NCBI RefSeq assembly: GCF_963678635.1
Contig: NC_087062.1
Location: 81,920,739-81,984,738, forward strand
Direction: 5' to 3'
DNA length: 64,000 nt
From: Symsagittifera roscoffensis
Taxonomy: Eukaryota; Xenacoelomorpha; Acoela; Convolutidae
The notes beneath the pieces are model-generated. The model did no database searches and was not told the DNA's origin. It saw only the letters and a list, made by a program, of their open reading frames with translations. The position numbers were made by a program, and so were the translations under genes. Positions 39,495-51,805 of the stretch are shown here, piece by piece (position 1 is the stretch's first letter; every line of letters starts with the position of its first letter).

Positions 39495-40817
39495 TGTCCT
39501 AGCTGTGACTGTTTCTTCAACAGATCAAACAACTTCAACCGACATCTTTTAACTTGTAAAGATCGAGTTTGACATATTTATCCCAAAAATGCGTACACAC
39601 TACGGGAAACAATATTCGAGAAATTGGATGGCTTCAACATTCCCTACACTGAAGGTCAGAAATTGTTTAGCAATGTTGCAGTTTTTGATTTCGAATCGAT
39701 TTGTGTTCCCACAGAAGAATTGAAAGCAACTGAAACAACTACTTGGATTGGAAAACATGTCCCTATTTCCGTATCAATATCTTCAAATCTGCAAGATGGT
39801 CCAATTTTCTTGTGTGAAAAAGATCCAGAACTTCTAATAATTGCTTTTGTTTCCAGCTTGGAACTTCTGGCTGAAAAAAAGTAAACTACAAATGAGAACC
39901 AAGTTTCAAGAAATCGAAAACACTGTCAATGATCGAGTCAAAAAGATCTTTGATAAGCTTAATGCTAGAACTTTAACTAAAAGACTAGAAGTCTTCGATT
40001 ATGAAGATGAATGTGTTGAGGATGGCGTCAACACAATTCTTGAGAATTCAAAAAAATCAGTTGATCGACTTGAAACAGCATTTAGAGCGTTATGTTAATA
40101 CCTTACCGGTGTTCGGTTTCAATAGCGGCAGATACGATCTGAACAAAATCAAATCTTATTTGATTCCATACCTTATATGTGATAAAGAAATCGAACCAGC
40201 AGTCATTAAAAAAGCAAATGACTTCATATCATTCAAATTTGGAGATGTTCAGTTTTTGGACATAATGAAATTTCTTGGAGGGGCAACAACATTGGATTCG
40301 TTTCTGAAAGCCTATAAAGCAAGTGAGACCAAAGGTTTTTTCCCTTACGAATGGTTTGACAGTCCAGACAAGCTTGACTGTACGGAGTTGCCTCCATATG
40401 AAACCTTTTTCAGCAAACTGAGAAACCACAACCCTCGAGAGAAAGATTTCAACGATTACCAAAAACTGGTTAATGGAGTAATGGAGGACTTGATCAACAA
40501 AGTGCGCTGAAAAAGTTGCGTATTCAATCAATTCCACCAACAGGTTTTGAAAATTACTCGTATTTGAAAAACATCTGGGAACAACAAAGCATGATTATTT
40601 TCAAAGACTTCTTACGAGTGTAAAACAACAAAGATGTTGTTCCTACTCTTGAAGCTATGCAAAAAATGAGTTTTACCATGATAACGGAATTGACATGCTG
40701 AAACTGGGATGCACGCTTCCAAATCTTGCAAATATCTGCTTACACAAGTCGATAAATCACAAATTTTAACCGTTCTTTGAAGGAGATAAAGATTTATGTG
40801 AGAAAATTAGAGAAGAC
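39495..40817 (+). pseudogene. Polinton DNA polymerase B, exonuclease region
   Basis: Several frames carry the 3'-5' exonuclease domain: FDFESICVP (Exo I Asp-x-Glu) in 39624-39884, FGFNSGRYDLNKIKSYL (Exo II) in 40001-40510, then FKFGDVQFLDIMKFL and TKGFFPYEWFD. Frame changes occur near 39,880 and 40,090, and the sequence from 40,510 to 40,817 has more stops while still reading LKLGCTLPNLANICLHKS. Proofreading activity is therefore lost in this copy. Confidence 0.85.
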
Positions 40818-42653
40818 ATGACTGGTGGTCCATCAATAGTTTTTACGCGAAAAGCTGTTGTCGATCAAACTTATATTCGTAGCTCGTCAAATATTTGTAA
40901 GACAATTGTTGGAATTGACGCTAGCCAATTATATCCATTCTCAATGTGTCAAGAGATGCCAACCGGACTTTACACAAGATGGGAGTATGACTCTGAAACT
41001 GATCATTTTAAAGCTAGAAATAACAGAACAAGAAATTTTGAGAACATGGTAATGTCTTTTTATCAAGAATTGAGACCAGAGTGTAAAATTCAGAGTTTTT
41101 ACACAACCGGAAAGCAGAAAAAAATTGACTGTTTTCATGTTGATGGTTACTGTGATCACTGTAAAACAGTATTTGAAGCTATGGGTTGCTACTATCATTT
41201 CTGCTCATGTCAAGAAACCCGTCCATCGTTGTCAGAACAAGATATTGAAAGGGGAAATAAGAAGCGAGAAATGGATGAGTTGAGACGAGAGTACATAAAA
41301 GAAAGAGGTTACAAAATTCAGGAAATGTGGGAGTGTGAGTGGTGGAAGCATTTCAAAACAGATTCGTCAATCCAGAATCATGTCAAGACAAATTTTCCTT
41401 ACAAAAGACCTCTGTCTACTGATTCTTTACTTGAAAAAATAAAAAACAGATCTCTTTTTAGTTATGTGCAATGCGATTTAATAGTTCCTGGCGAGTTGAA
41501 GCCTACATTTTCAAATTTTCCTCCAATATTCAAAAACCTTGACGTCTACCGAAACGATATTGGAGAATACATGAAAAACTATGCCGAAGAAAACGATTTG
41601 CTGAAAAACCCATAAAGAACCCATAAACCCATGATTTCCAGTTTTAAATTAGAAAATGGTACAATCATCACACCTCTTCTTAACTTCTATCTAAGTCTTG
41701 GACTTCAATGTACAAAAATTTATCGATTTGTTGAGTACACACCTAGGAAATGTTTCAGCAAATTTGTTCAATCTGTTGTTGATGCTCGACGAGAAGGAGA
41801 CGAGAATCCACATTCTGGAGTTGTTGCTGAGACGATGAAGCTTCTCGGTAACAGTTCGTACGGTTATCAAATTATGGACAGATCCAGACACACGATAACC
41901 AAATATCTCGGCGATGAGAAGACACACAAAGCGATAAATGAGAAGTTTTTCAAGCGATTGAATATTGTGAAAAATGACTTATATGAAGTAGAACTATTGA
42001 AGTCAACAATTGGACATAGAGAACCAATTATTGTAGTTTTTTTCATTCTTCAATACGCCAAACTTAGAATGTTGGAGTTACACTACAACTTCTTCCACAA
42101 GTATTGCGATGAGAATAAATTCGAGGAGTTGGAGATGGATACGGACTCTTTGTATCTAGCATTAGCAGAAGATAACCTGGACGATTGTATATTACCAGAG
42201 AAGAAAGCTCAGTGGACACTTATTCGTCAAAATGATTGTAGAGATGACTTTATAGCTGATGCAGATAAGAATTTTTTCCCACGTACATGCTGCGCTGTTC
42301 ACAAAAAGCATGACAAAAGAGAACCTGGATTATTCAAAAAAGAATTTCGCTGTACTGAAATGTTGTGCCTGTGCAGCAAGACGTATTGCTGCTATGATAG
42401 TAAGAGCGACAAATTCAAATTTAGCAGCAAAGGGCTCAACAAAAGAACGCTAGAAGACACTGGGGATGAACCAATGTCTAAATACAGACGAGTTCTTGAC
42501 GAAGCTGTAAATTTGAAGTCGGCCAATCGCGGATTCAAAACCTCCAACCATTTAGGTGGAACATATGAACAAACTAAAAAAGGACTCAGTTACTTTTACC
42601 CGAAAAGGGAGGTACTTAATGATGGAATACATACTAAGCCCTTGAATTTGTAA
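40818..42653 (+). pseudogene. Polinton DNA polymerase B, polymerase domain
   Basis: 40818-41615 contains motif A, VGIDASQLYPFSM (Asp34). 41631-42653 contains motif B, KLLGNSSYGYQ, and motif C, MDTDSLYLA, all typical of protein-primed family B polymerases. It ends with a Cys-rich segment (CCAVHKKHDK, CLCSKTYCCY) and the characteristic GLSYFYPKR..DGIHTKPLNL terminus. One stop lies at 41613 with the same frame resuming after it. This is the best preserved third of the polymerase. Confidence 0.93.
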
Positions 42654-42926
42654 GTTTATTCTATAAACTGTAGTAAAGTTTCATACCATACAATGATTTA
42701 AATGTTATTCAATTTTTCAACTGTAATATAACAATTTACAGTAATTTAATTTTTTTTCTGAAAAACTTTATTTCTTCTTTGGAGCTTCAGTTAGGTTTCA
42801 GCATAGTTTCAGACACTTTCAATTTAAACTCTAATGGTTTAAAACAAAATAAAAATCATATCTTAATACAATGAAAAAATCTAAAACCTATCGCATTGGT
42901 GTAGAGAATCCTAAAAAATGGTAAGA
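42654..42926. other. Polinton right subterminal spacer
   Basis: About 270 bp of AT-rich non-coding DNA between the polymerase stop and the right inverted repeat. Confidence 0.6.
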
Positions 42927-43130
42927 TCGGGCGCCAAAAATTTTTCCGAAACTTACCATCTGAAACCTACCATCTTAATACATGGGAAACCTATTCCCTA
43001 CCTTAATACATTGGAAATCTATTCCCTATCTTAATACATAGCTTGGCGACCGGATAGTCTATAGCCTATCTTAATACATGGGGGTCGCCAGGCACCCCCC
43101 CCCCCCACTCTTGCTCACTCTTATACTACT
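42927..43130 (-). repeat. Polinton right terminal inverted repeat
   Basis: Reverse complement of 31373-31577, ending ...CTTATACTACT at the target duplication. Differences from the left copy are scattered, plus a longer C run. Confidence 0.93.
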
Positions 43131-43136
43131 GGTTGG
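43131..43136. repeat. Polinton target-site duplication, right
   Basis: GGTTGG, identical to 31367-31372. With one copy removed, the BEL motif A text runs continuously from FLQ into VGVREED. Confidence 0.9.
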
Positions 43137-44437
43137 AGTCCGTGAAGAAGATTAACCTTCTCTTCGTTTTCTTGTGGCGGGAGGACCCCACATCAAGTGT
43201 GGTAATTCACCAATATACGCGTCACATTTTTCGTGCTCGTGACTCGCCGACTTGTGCGAATTATGCTTTGCAGAAGACTGCATCGGATAATCAAGCTGAG
43301 TACCCCGAAGCTGCTTCGGCTGTTGTCCAGATGTTTTATATGGATGATTATCTGGATTTTTATCAAAACAGAGATGACGCCTTGAAATTAGGTAGGGATT
43401 TAGTCTCGTTGCTTAAACTAGGTGGTTTTCATCTGACAAAATTTGGAAGCAACATGCCTGAAGTAATAACCGCTCTTGATCCGGGCAACCGTGAGTCCAA
43501 TTCCTCTGTTAAAGATATTTGTGCAAGTCCAGACCAGTCGTCGCATGTTCTCGGTCTTAAGTGGGATCACGTAAAAGATACCTTAGTCGTTAGTAGAGGG
43601 GTTGATCGTCCATTAGACAAAGCAATCACTCAGCGTACCGTGTTGAGTTTTGTTTCCTCTGTTTTTGATCCAATTGGGTTAGTGGCTCCGTATACCGTGA
43701 AAGCTCGCCTTCTATTAAACGATATCTGGCGAATCAGCGGTAAAAAAAGGGACGATGATCTGCCAGAGGAAATCAAAAAGCAATTCCTTGAGTGGCACTC
43801 AGGTCTTCATTTGTTAGGTTCTCTGACAATACCTCGCAGCTATTTCACTGAACCTTTCGACCGAATAGAACTTCACATGTTCGGTGATAGTTTGCAGGAT
43901 GTTTTCTGTGCCGTCGCTTTCCTTCGTGCGCGACTTGCTAGCTCCCATCAGACCGAATTAGCCTTTGTGTTTGGCAAAGCCCGCGTCGCGCCTATGAAAG
44001 CGCTTTCTTTTCCAAAGTTAGAGCTTCAAGCGGCTCTTCTTGCAACCCGCTTAAAAGAAGAAATTTTGAAAGGTCTTACGGATATTTTCATGTGGACAGA
44101 AAGTACCACTGTTCTTCAGTGGCTTCACTCTTGTAGTAAACGACCCGTTTTTGTTGGTAATCGCACTGGTGAGATTCTGGAGTGTACCACCACTGATCAG
44201 TGGCATCACATACTTAGCGGTGATAACCCAGCTGATACCGGTACACGAAGGATTTCTTCGGAAGCCCTCAAGGAAAGCAGCTGGGATAATGGCCCTAGTA
44301 TACCGAAAACAACTGATTGGCCGTTCAAGCCCGATACAAGGGTTATTGATAAAATAAGACTCAAAGGACCATCATGTGATATCGACATTTGTCTGGAAAA
44401 TTCGTCAAATTTTATCGCCGATATTTTGACAGAATAA
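43137..44437 (+). pseudogene. pol: BEL reverse transcriptase (C-terminal) and RNase H
   Basis: RT resumes with FLWREDPTSSVVIHQYTRHIF, motif B (DSPTCANYALQ), motif C (MFYMDDYLDFY) and the thumb (LVSLLKLGGFHLTKFGSN). RNase H follows: FGDSLQDVFCAVAFLR (Asp), FPKLELQAALLA (Glu), MWTESTTVLQWLHS, and DNPADTGTRRIS, the typical BEL tail. A TAA and a frame change near 43,160-43,180 spoil the first codons after the Polinton, and the frame ends at 44437 with a TAA before the integrase N-terminal part. Confidence 0.92.
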
Positions 44438-44962
44438 AATCTTCCCTTCGGAAAATGGGAGAGATTCAATTCAATTGTAAAATACAAACGCACAGTAGCA
44501 TTTTTGTTAAGATGGTTGCAATCCCATAAACATTTCCGGTCGAGTATATTAGAAATTACAGACCCGTCTGAAATGGATATTGCTGAACAGAAGCTCATTT
44601 ACCTGTCCCAGGGTGAGGCATTCCCTAGTGAGCTAAAACTACTAAGAGCCGGTAAAATTATCACGAGGATTAGTCGGATCGCCAAGTATTCGCCGTTCAT
44701 TGGACCAGCTGGCATCCTTCGCTCGACTGGGCGCATCAGCCGCTTGGTTAAATCCGATTTCGATAGCAAGCATCCGATTATACTTGATGCACGTCACGTG
44801 GTTGTTCGGTTATTGGTGCAGCCCTTGTACGTTAGGAATTTCCATCAAGTTTTGGAATACATGCGTGCGGTGGTTAATTTGAAGTACGTTGTGTTAAATT
44901 TGCGATGGTTGCTGCGAAACATTGAAAATACTTGCGTTGCGTGCCGAAAACGCAAACATTAA
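44438..44962 (+). pseudogene. pol: BEL integrase N-terminal region
   Basis: The 44504-44962 stretch (152 aa) carries the pre-integrase text AEQKLIYLSQGEAFPSELK and GRISRLVKSDFDSKHPIILD, then the zinc-binding His/Cys region (HVVVRLLVQPLYVRNFHQ...NTCVACRKRK). The first zinc-binding His-x4-His is altered. A frame change at about 44,940 joins it to the catalytic core. Confidence 0.85.
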
Positions 44963-45552
44963 CTCATATTATGGCTGATCTGCCCATTGAAAGGCTGGGT
45001 TACAAGCAACCTCCTTTCTCTAACACAGTTGTCGACTACTTTGGGCCGTTCCTAGTTCCAATCCGGAGAAGTACGGAAAAGAGGTGGGGTTTTTTGTTCA
45101 CCTGTCTCACCACTAGAGCGGTGCACATTGAAGTGGTCCCCTCGCTCGACACAAGCTCTAGTGTGATGGGCGTGGAGAGGTTTATTGCACGTCAAGGTAC
45201 TCCGACTACCATCATGTCCGACAACGGAACGAACTTTGTTAGCGCTCAGAAAGAGCTCTTAGCTTGCGTTGAGAGTTGGAACAAGCTCGCACCCGCTGTT
45301 TTTGTTCAGAAAGGGATCAAGTGGAAACTCAATCCACCCAGCGCACCGCACCATGGTGGCTCCTGGGAGCGATTAGTTCGGAGTGTCAAGCGCGTTTTGT
45401 ATGACATCCTAGGCAACAGGAGAGTAACTGAGGAGATTCTAAAAACCACGCTGTGCCTTGTTGAGCAATCACTTAACGCTAGACCGATAACAGCCGTTAG
45501 TTCCAATCCGCTAGGTCTAGAGGCGTTGACCCCGAATCATTTTTATCCTTGA
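44932..45552 (+). pseudogene. pol: BEL integrase catalytic core
   Basis: A 206-aa stretch: Asp in NTVVDYFGPFLV, second Asp in TIMSDNGTNFVSAQ, and Glu in HHGGSWERLVRSVKR, which is the BEL-type D,D,E core. It ends LTPNHFYP followed by a stop, where the family reads NHFLLGRP, so a short indel breaks the frame at about 45,545. Confidence 0.9.
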
Positions 45553-45952
45553 TCAACACGCAGCGAGTTTTCCGTCGCTAAGTTTCGAAGAAAACTTCGA
45601 CCATAAGAAGCGTTTCGCCAGAGCGCAATCATACGCTAACGCAATATGGACACGGTGGATGCGCGAATACGTTCCTTCCCTCAATAGGAGGACAAAGTGG
45701 CACAACCAGTCAGACGTTAAGTTGAAAGCCGGCGACTTGGTTTGGGTCATAGAGCCTGACACTCCACGTGAACATTGTCCACTCGCACGTGTTCTAAGAC
45801 TGCACTATGGCAAAGACGGATGCGCGAGATCCGCCGACATAAAGACCGTTACGAGCAAACTGACCCGCCCGACCGTAGAGCTCGCTCCTGTTCTTACTTG
45901 TTTAGGGGTTGAGTTTGTTGCAGCGCAAATGTGCGAGAGTATAAATGCATAA
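45553..45952 (+). pseudogene. pol: BEL integrase C-terminal region, running into the LTR
   Basis: Coding resumes after the frameshift with LSFEENFDHKKRFARAQS, then 45659-45952: WHNQSDVKLKAGDLVWVIEPDTPR and LARVLRLHYGKDG, the usual C-terminal module. The frame crosses the 3' LTR start at 45916 and stops 36 bp inside it. Confidence 0.85.
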
Positions 45953-46318
45953 AATTGAACCAAAATGTAACAACCATAAGCACAGTTGGCCAAGTGGACT
46001 AAGACAAAGTAACGTAACATAACAGTTGACGTAGGTTCGAGTTCCCCACCTGCCCATGTATTAAAATACTAAAATAGTGGGTTATATCCTATTTTAATTG
46101 TTTTTTGATTCTAATTCGGTTCAGCCTTGATTAAGGCTGACCGCTAAAAAAGAGCAATTTGTCTCAAGGACATTACCGACCGGTTCTTGTGGATAGCTTG
46201 CGCCAATGTGTTTTTGAATCTGTATTGGTGAAGTTATGAACTTGTTTAATTGCAAAATTTGGATAAAATTAGCTAGCATGACCGATGAATTTTGTATTGT
46301 CAAGAATACGAATTTTGA
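45916..46318 (+). repeat. BEL 3' LTR
   Basis: Matches 26105-26474 from TGTTGCAGCGC to GAATACGAATTT, with tRNA-like A box (45986-45997) and B box (46034-46044). It holds about 30 bp of extra sequence compared with the 5' copy. Confidence 0.85.
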
Positions 46319-49300
46319 TATTTCGTTTTTAAATCATACTACGGAGATTGAGCGCGCACAAAGAGGTTTTCCTTGGGAATTATCTATTCAATTTTTCAAC
46401 CAGATGCCCTCCAGATTATTATCACTGGTACTGTACCAAGAACGTCAAAACCCTGCTTTATACCAAACTGAGCAATGATAACTGATGAAACAAAATTAAA
46501 AAAAGAGAAGGCAAGAATTCGCGAACCACCGACGAAATCATAAGATTATAGCAACTCTGATACAAATCTATACTCAAGCTCCTAATGCAACTTCGATATA
46601 CCAAAGATTCTATTATCAGCAAAGATTTGCGACGACTTTAATAGGTTCAACCGCACAGAAAGCCAGTGTTAGCAGCGAATGAAACAACAAAGGAAAAAAT
46701 GTTTGAATCTTTTCCCAAATGAGTCAAAATTTAGTGAAATCTGCGAGCCAGCCTGCAAAATATCAAAATTACGTAAATCATCTTATAAACATTCAGCTCA
46801 ACCTAATAAATAGCTCAACTGACCTACAGTTAAATTGACCTACATTAAAACACTATACTCATCAAAAAAACGGCGAAAAGCTCTGATCGATAAAAAAGCA
46901 TGCAAAAAAGTCAAATCTAAACAAAGTTCTTAAATATTTTTCCCCGCCCTCTTCAAGCAAGCGAACTAAAACTAATGAAAGTAAAAATGGCAGGAGGAGA
47001 AATAACGTCAAAAGAAACTGAAGATACAATAGACTCTTGTTTTTTTTGTTCTACACGCAGCCAAATCAATTATCCTCACAAAAATTTCTCTATAAAACAC
47101 CATATCCATATTTGTCAAGTTTATGATTTGTTACAATTCCCATACATATTTTTGCAAATCATTAAAATTAAACCTCCAAAAGAGTCGAGACAAACTAGTC
47201 AAATAAGAAAAAAACTTTAAACTTAATAAATTGTCCAGAAGCAGCTCCACATCAGGCAAAATTTGTGGGTTGCCTTTTACAAAACTCATGTCCAAAAAAA
47301 AACTACTGGAATAGTAGCAACATCACGAGATATTGAAGAAAACTGCGAGCTTGCGTTCGATTCCTCAGTAAACTAGGTTCCGAAAACAAATTGCTGTATA
47401 TCTTGGCAAAAAATATTACTGATCAGCAAGTAATTTTACTGATCATCACATAAAAACATTCTCTGAAGATTTATTTGACTTGCAATTGTCAAAGTCTCAG
47501 AAAAACTTATCAGCGTTCTTTATCAGCGCTCCAAAGCTATTTCCACTTGCGCCAGCAATGATTGCAATTGCAAATTTGAATCACCCAGATAGCATTTAAG
47601 AAGGATTTTTTGAGCTGATTGAGCCATCTTATGACAATCATGAGCCTAAGTAACTTTTTTCTTTAGCTGAAAAACGCCTAAACCATAAACCATTTCACAA
47701 TGACATGCACGACAAAATTGTTCAATTTCAACGTTTTGAAAAACAGTTGAGCTAATTGTGAATTTATGAGATATATTGACCTTCGTTAGGAGTTTCAATT
47801 GCTAGGAATCCGTGTTGACTGAATACCACACAAAAGAAAAATTTGTGGAGTGAATTCTCTGATTTTATTTGGCAAACATAGACTTCACGCGGGTTACAAT
47901 TCGGATTCAAAAACAGGAATGTCAACGGAACACCAACGTCCTCTGTACTCGCCAGGCCAGCCACTGCGATACAATTGGGTCACAAAATGATAGTGCAGCT
48001 TGCCGTAAGCGATATTGGCAGAATCACAAACTTATTGCAATTTGAATAGAATAGTCCACTGTTTGCATATAGAAACCCAACGGGAAAATTGCGAATGTTA
48101 ATTGTCCTTAAGCGAAAAAATCACTCAATCAAACTTGAACACAATAACAGCAACTTTAAAACTCAAACATATGATCATCGATCCGTTTTGCCGGTATAAA
48201 AAGGTTAGGTTACCAATTTAAATTGTTCTCAATTTAATCACTGTGTGCGAATGGCAAATGACTTTTTTTTTCTTTAACATCGTAACACGAATTTACGCCT
48301 CGTTCAAGGTTCGTTCCAGGTTTCATGGTAATTAGTTTGATCAAACGCCACTGCCTTGAACCATGTCTATCATGTTATATGTCCACTGGGTTGTGGATGA
48401 GAGAGATTGTGCTGTAAAAAATTTCGATGATTTCATGCAAACATTTTCGAAAACTTTCCATTGGGTAAGGAAGACCAGATATAAATTGCCATCAATTTTA
48501 TGGGAAATTGGAACTCAAAAACTAAATTTCCTGACAGTTTTGCTACAGCAACAGAAGTTTCACCTGAAAAAAATTTTACCAAATACCAGAGCATTACCTA
48601 TTATAAGAAAACGTTATCAGAACAGAGCAATCTATACCAATATATTTTCTACAGAGAAAAGAAGCTTTAATCCAATTGAATGAGCATTGTAAAAGTCTCA
48701 TAGTGTTTCAAAAGACACCCATGAAACATTCCGTTATTGTTCGTTTCCGTTGAAAATTGCGTTGAAAAAATAAAACGTTTTTGAAAAGTTCCGTTACTCC
48801 GTTAATTTTAGGTTTAAAAACTCAGTTATTTTTTGTCCAATTTTGAATGAATTGGCTAGGAAACAATTAGTTTTTTAATCTTACTATAGAGTCGCGTTAC
48901 GCTGTCGGCATCATAGATAATATTTCAAAGAAGTTAAAGAACCGTTTTATAAAGACTTTGGCTATATAGATTTGGATTTATAGATTTGGTGTAATACGTA
49001 TTACAGCTGCTGGTCAAAATTTTAGATTCTAGATTTGTTCCCTATTTTAGTTTTTTCTATATGAAAAGTTTTTTTTTTAAACTCGAGTGTACTTATTTGT
49101 CATTTTCCAGCAAGGTCGGAAAAATACAGATAACGAATTCCAGTCATGAGCGTTTCAGAACGACACCAATTTAAGAGCAATCATTGCAAATGCTCGTTTC
49201 TTCATTCACTCTGAGCTTTTCTCTGTGCACAGAATGAGCTGCAGAAATTTACCCTATTTTAGTGTAACTATGTAAAACTTTTTACCAGCAGTTGTTGTCG

Positions 49301-49744
49301 CCTGCGCTCAGCCGACGATCTCATTATCGGGAGCTCAAAAAATTGGTTGATATAGTAATTCGAATGATAAGCGGAGTTAACCCATATTTCTATTTAAGAA
49401 GACATCAAAGACCATTGCAAATCAGTTGTAATCGATTATCTTTCAATTTTATTGGTTAACACTTCATCAAAATCAAACTGAACTGCAGGTTGCAAGCTAA
49501 AAATGTATAGCTGGTGCTCAATTTCATATAAGTTTTTGCGCAACGTTGTTGTTGCTCAGTTTTTGTTACCCATTTGCTTCCTTTTAACAATTTTTATTTC
49601 CGACTCTCGAAGAAAATGGAATAATAATGATCGATGTGTTTTTTTATTCAATCAACTTTCACAGATCGAAATAATAATTTTCAACAAAAATTTTTATACC
49701 CCATTAAAGATATCTACTACCTAAGTTCGAAGCTATTTCACCTC
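46319..49744. other. AT-rich non-coding stretch
   Basis: No convincing gene. Short open frames at 46975-47220 (+; contains CFFC and several His) and 48363-48683 (+, 106 aa) have no recognisable family and no conserved start context. Segment 49,505-49,590 resembles 54,635-54,720 (GCTGCTCAATTTC..GCGCAAC..GTTGTTGTT), so it is a stray piece of the repeat family seen further right. Confidence 0.5.
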
Positions 49745-50050
49745 CGATTATGATTTTTTTGTTAAGTTCTGGGGGGTTTGAAAATGGCCAAATTTGTCAT
49801 GTTCTGGACTAAATTATGCGCACTTTGAAGGAAGCTTATCTGCCATAATTGGTTTCCTACAAGGAGCAAACTGTATCACTTAGTAGTTTTATGGCGTGCG
49901 GTGGGTTGATTTAAACAAATAATCTCAACTTTAAAACATATATATTATTTTAATTTTTTCAAGTTATTTTTGCTCGATAAACTTTAAAGGCAGTCAGAAA
50001 AATCAGGGCTTTGCCCTAATATACAAGCATTCTTGTTTCTTGTTGTTCCG
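49745..50050 (+). repeat. Dispersed repeat X, diverged copy
   Basis: It resembles 50,220-50,580 in order and content: a call-and-gap run ending with AAAGGCAGTCAG, GCCCTAATATACAAGCA and TCTTGTTTCTTGTT. It is the most diverged of three copies. Confidence 0.6.
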
Positions 50051-50275
50051 ACTTTTGTAACGAAAGTACCGGAATATTCGTGCTCGGGTTGGTTTTCTTT
50101 TTTCTTCAGACAAATTTTGACTTTTTAACTAGCCATTTTTGACAGAATTTTCTTATATCAAATAAAAGATATTGCTGTCCTGAGCTTAAATTTGAAAAAA
50201 GATTTCATCTGTGATTGTTTAACAAAAAGTTATGGGGGTTTAAAGATTGCCATTTTGGCCAATTTGGGACAATTA

Positions 50276-51127
50276 ACGCGCGATATATTTCGCGCTTTAA
50301 CGCGTAAGCTGAGAGTTAATCCGTCATAGAAATCGTTCCAAATTGGTCAAAATGGTTGACAGAAGCTTTTGTACCATAATTGATTTGTTAATAGGAGCAA
50401 AATTTATCACTTGGACTGTACTTTATATGGCATGTGGGGTGATGACTTTGTCAAAAAATCTCCAATTTAAAAAAAATTTCATTTTGTTTTTATTACAGTC
50501 ATTTTTTCATACTATTACTGCTCCATAGACCTTAAAAGGCAGTCAGGACTGCGCCCTGGTACGAGCAGTCTTGTTTTGCTTAGGAAAGTTGGAGAGATGA
50601 AGGTTGAAAAGCCGAGGCGGAAATTTTCGTTTGAGTTTATGTATGTATAAGCTAATTTAGAGGGGAAGAGCGCGCCAATAAAAACATTTTTTTTTGTCGC
50701 AACCTTCCACAAAGTGCTCATAAATTGTAATGATTTTGCAATTGAGCAGTTGTAGGCTTAGAAAATGAGGTAGCTAGTTCATTTTTCAAAATAAATGCAT
50801 CAATGATGTGATGAATGCAGACGTAGACGTAAATTTTGCGCGACACAAATCAAAAATAGAATGAATAAAAATTCTGGTAAAAAACTTTGAGAAACAATGA
50901 AATTTGGCTTGTATCATACATGAAAAACTTGAGTTTTTTTGGATTCCCTCAAATGTATTTGTGATGATACTTTTGTAGTGCGAGTTAATTCGCGTTACGT
51001 TTGCAGAATCAAAAAACAAAATTGCTTATCCCAGAGCATGAAAAAATTGGCAAACTTCAAACCACCAGAACTTAACAAAAAAGTAGCGGAGGCTAAAATT
51101 TTTAATATGCAGCACAGTGAATCGATT
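50276..51127 (+). repeat. 850-bp duplication, copy 1 (contains repeat X)
   Basis: It aligns with 51,800-52,665 from GTTAATCCGTCATAGAAATC through AGCGGAGGCTAAAATTTTTAA to CAGTGAATC. The left third is repeat X, ending in the hairpin GACTGC (50547-50552) / GCAGTC (50565-50570). No open frame is shared convincingly between the copies, so it is not annotated as a gene. Confidence 0.85.
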
Positions 51128-51221
51128 TCTTGAAATGAGCGTAAAAAGTTTTATCCGATGATCGAAATTTGTTTTAACCAAAAGAAGTCGTATGTCCTAA
51201 TCTCCAAAATTCTGTCATTTG

Positions 51222-51468
51222 CAGGGGCGGATTCAGGGGGGGGGGGCGGGGGCGGATGCCCCCTCCCTCAGGGATTCGACCCACTGCCGACCCAAAGGGT
51301 CCCCTCTTTGTACTATTTTGAGGTATCCATCTTTGGTGACGGACCCTAAAAAGGTTCTAAAGGCGCCTTCGGCGCCAATAATTACTTACTTTGAGGGGGG
51401 AGCGCGCGCCAAAAAAACCCAATTGTTTTGGTCAAAATTTTCTAATTAGTGCCTAAAAACGCCTTTTT
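51222..51468 (+). mobile_element. hAT-type MITE, 3'-truncated
   Basis: It starts CAGGGGCGGATTCAGGGG, then the family core CAGGGATTCGACCC and AAAGGCGCCTTCGGCGCCAA. It breaks off next to repeat R, so the right terminus is missing. Same family as 55533-55963 and 63084-63487. Confidence 0.8.
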
Positions 51469-51805
51469 TAGCATCCAGGAGTGCAAGATGAACCTTATTG
51501 CTCAAATAGTATAGAAAAAAATTAACACTGATAGCTTGTAGAACTGAAACAAAACATCACAGATCAATAAAAACCTAAAAGGGACTTGGTATCAGACAAA
51601 AAACACTGTATATTACATGATATTAGCGTGGAAGACTGTATTCATGGATTCACAGCAAGTCGACGGAAACAGAAACTGCAAAAAATTAAAGCAGGCCCTT
51701 ACAACCGACATTTGCTGTAGCTGAATATTGCAATTTATACTGGTTAACACATCAAAGCTCAGATGTGAGGAGTTGCGTAACAGTCAAGGATCAGTTGAAA
51801 CAGCT
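51469..51805 (+). repeat. Dispersed repeat R, copy 2
   Basis: Second copy of the 25,075-25,400 repeat. It separates the truncated MITE from the second 850-bp duplicate. Class unknown. Confidence 0.75.

Larger units (their letters stand above)
31373..43130. mobile_element. Polinton/Maverick, complete ends, decayed genes
   Basis: It is 11,758 bp, bounded by inverted repeats of about 205 bp starting AGTRGTATA, inside the BEL RT reading frame. It encodes a protease, small membrane protein, capsid-like proteins and integrase on the minus strand, and a protein-primed DNA polymerase on the plus strand. This is the standard Polinton set apart from a packaging ATPase, which I do not see. The polymerase has stops and frame changes, the protease lacks its Cys part, and the capsid gene has lost its centre. 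It is therefore a non-autonomous or dead copy that arrived after the BEL element. Confidence 0.95.
26105..46318 (+). mobile_element. BEL/Pao LTR retrotransposon, interrupted by a Polinton
   Basis: Two similar direct LTRs (26105-26474 and 45916-46318) bound a plus-strand gag-pol. Order: extra ORF, gag, zinc knuckles, aspartic protease, RT, RNase H, integrase, which is the BEL/Pao order. The text at RT and integrase (SADIEGMFLQVGV, YMDDYLD, NHF before a GRP-type site) is family typical. Without the 11.76-kb Polinton and one target duplication, the element would be about 8.4 kb. It is dead: gag carries in-frame stops at 28127, 28373 and 28871, frame changes occur near 29,445 and 29,700, and integrase is broken near 45,550. 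LTR divergence shows it is not a recent insertion. A clear flanking target duplication was not found. Confidence 0.9.

Noticed and set aside
48363-48683. A 106-aa ORF as a host gene
   Set aside because: No motif, low-complexity AT-driven composition, no paralogue or splice context visible.
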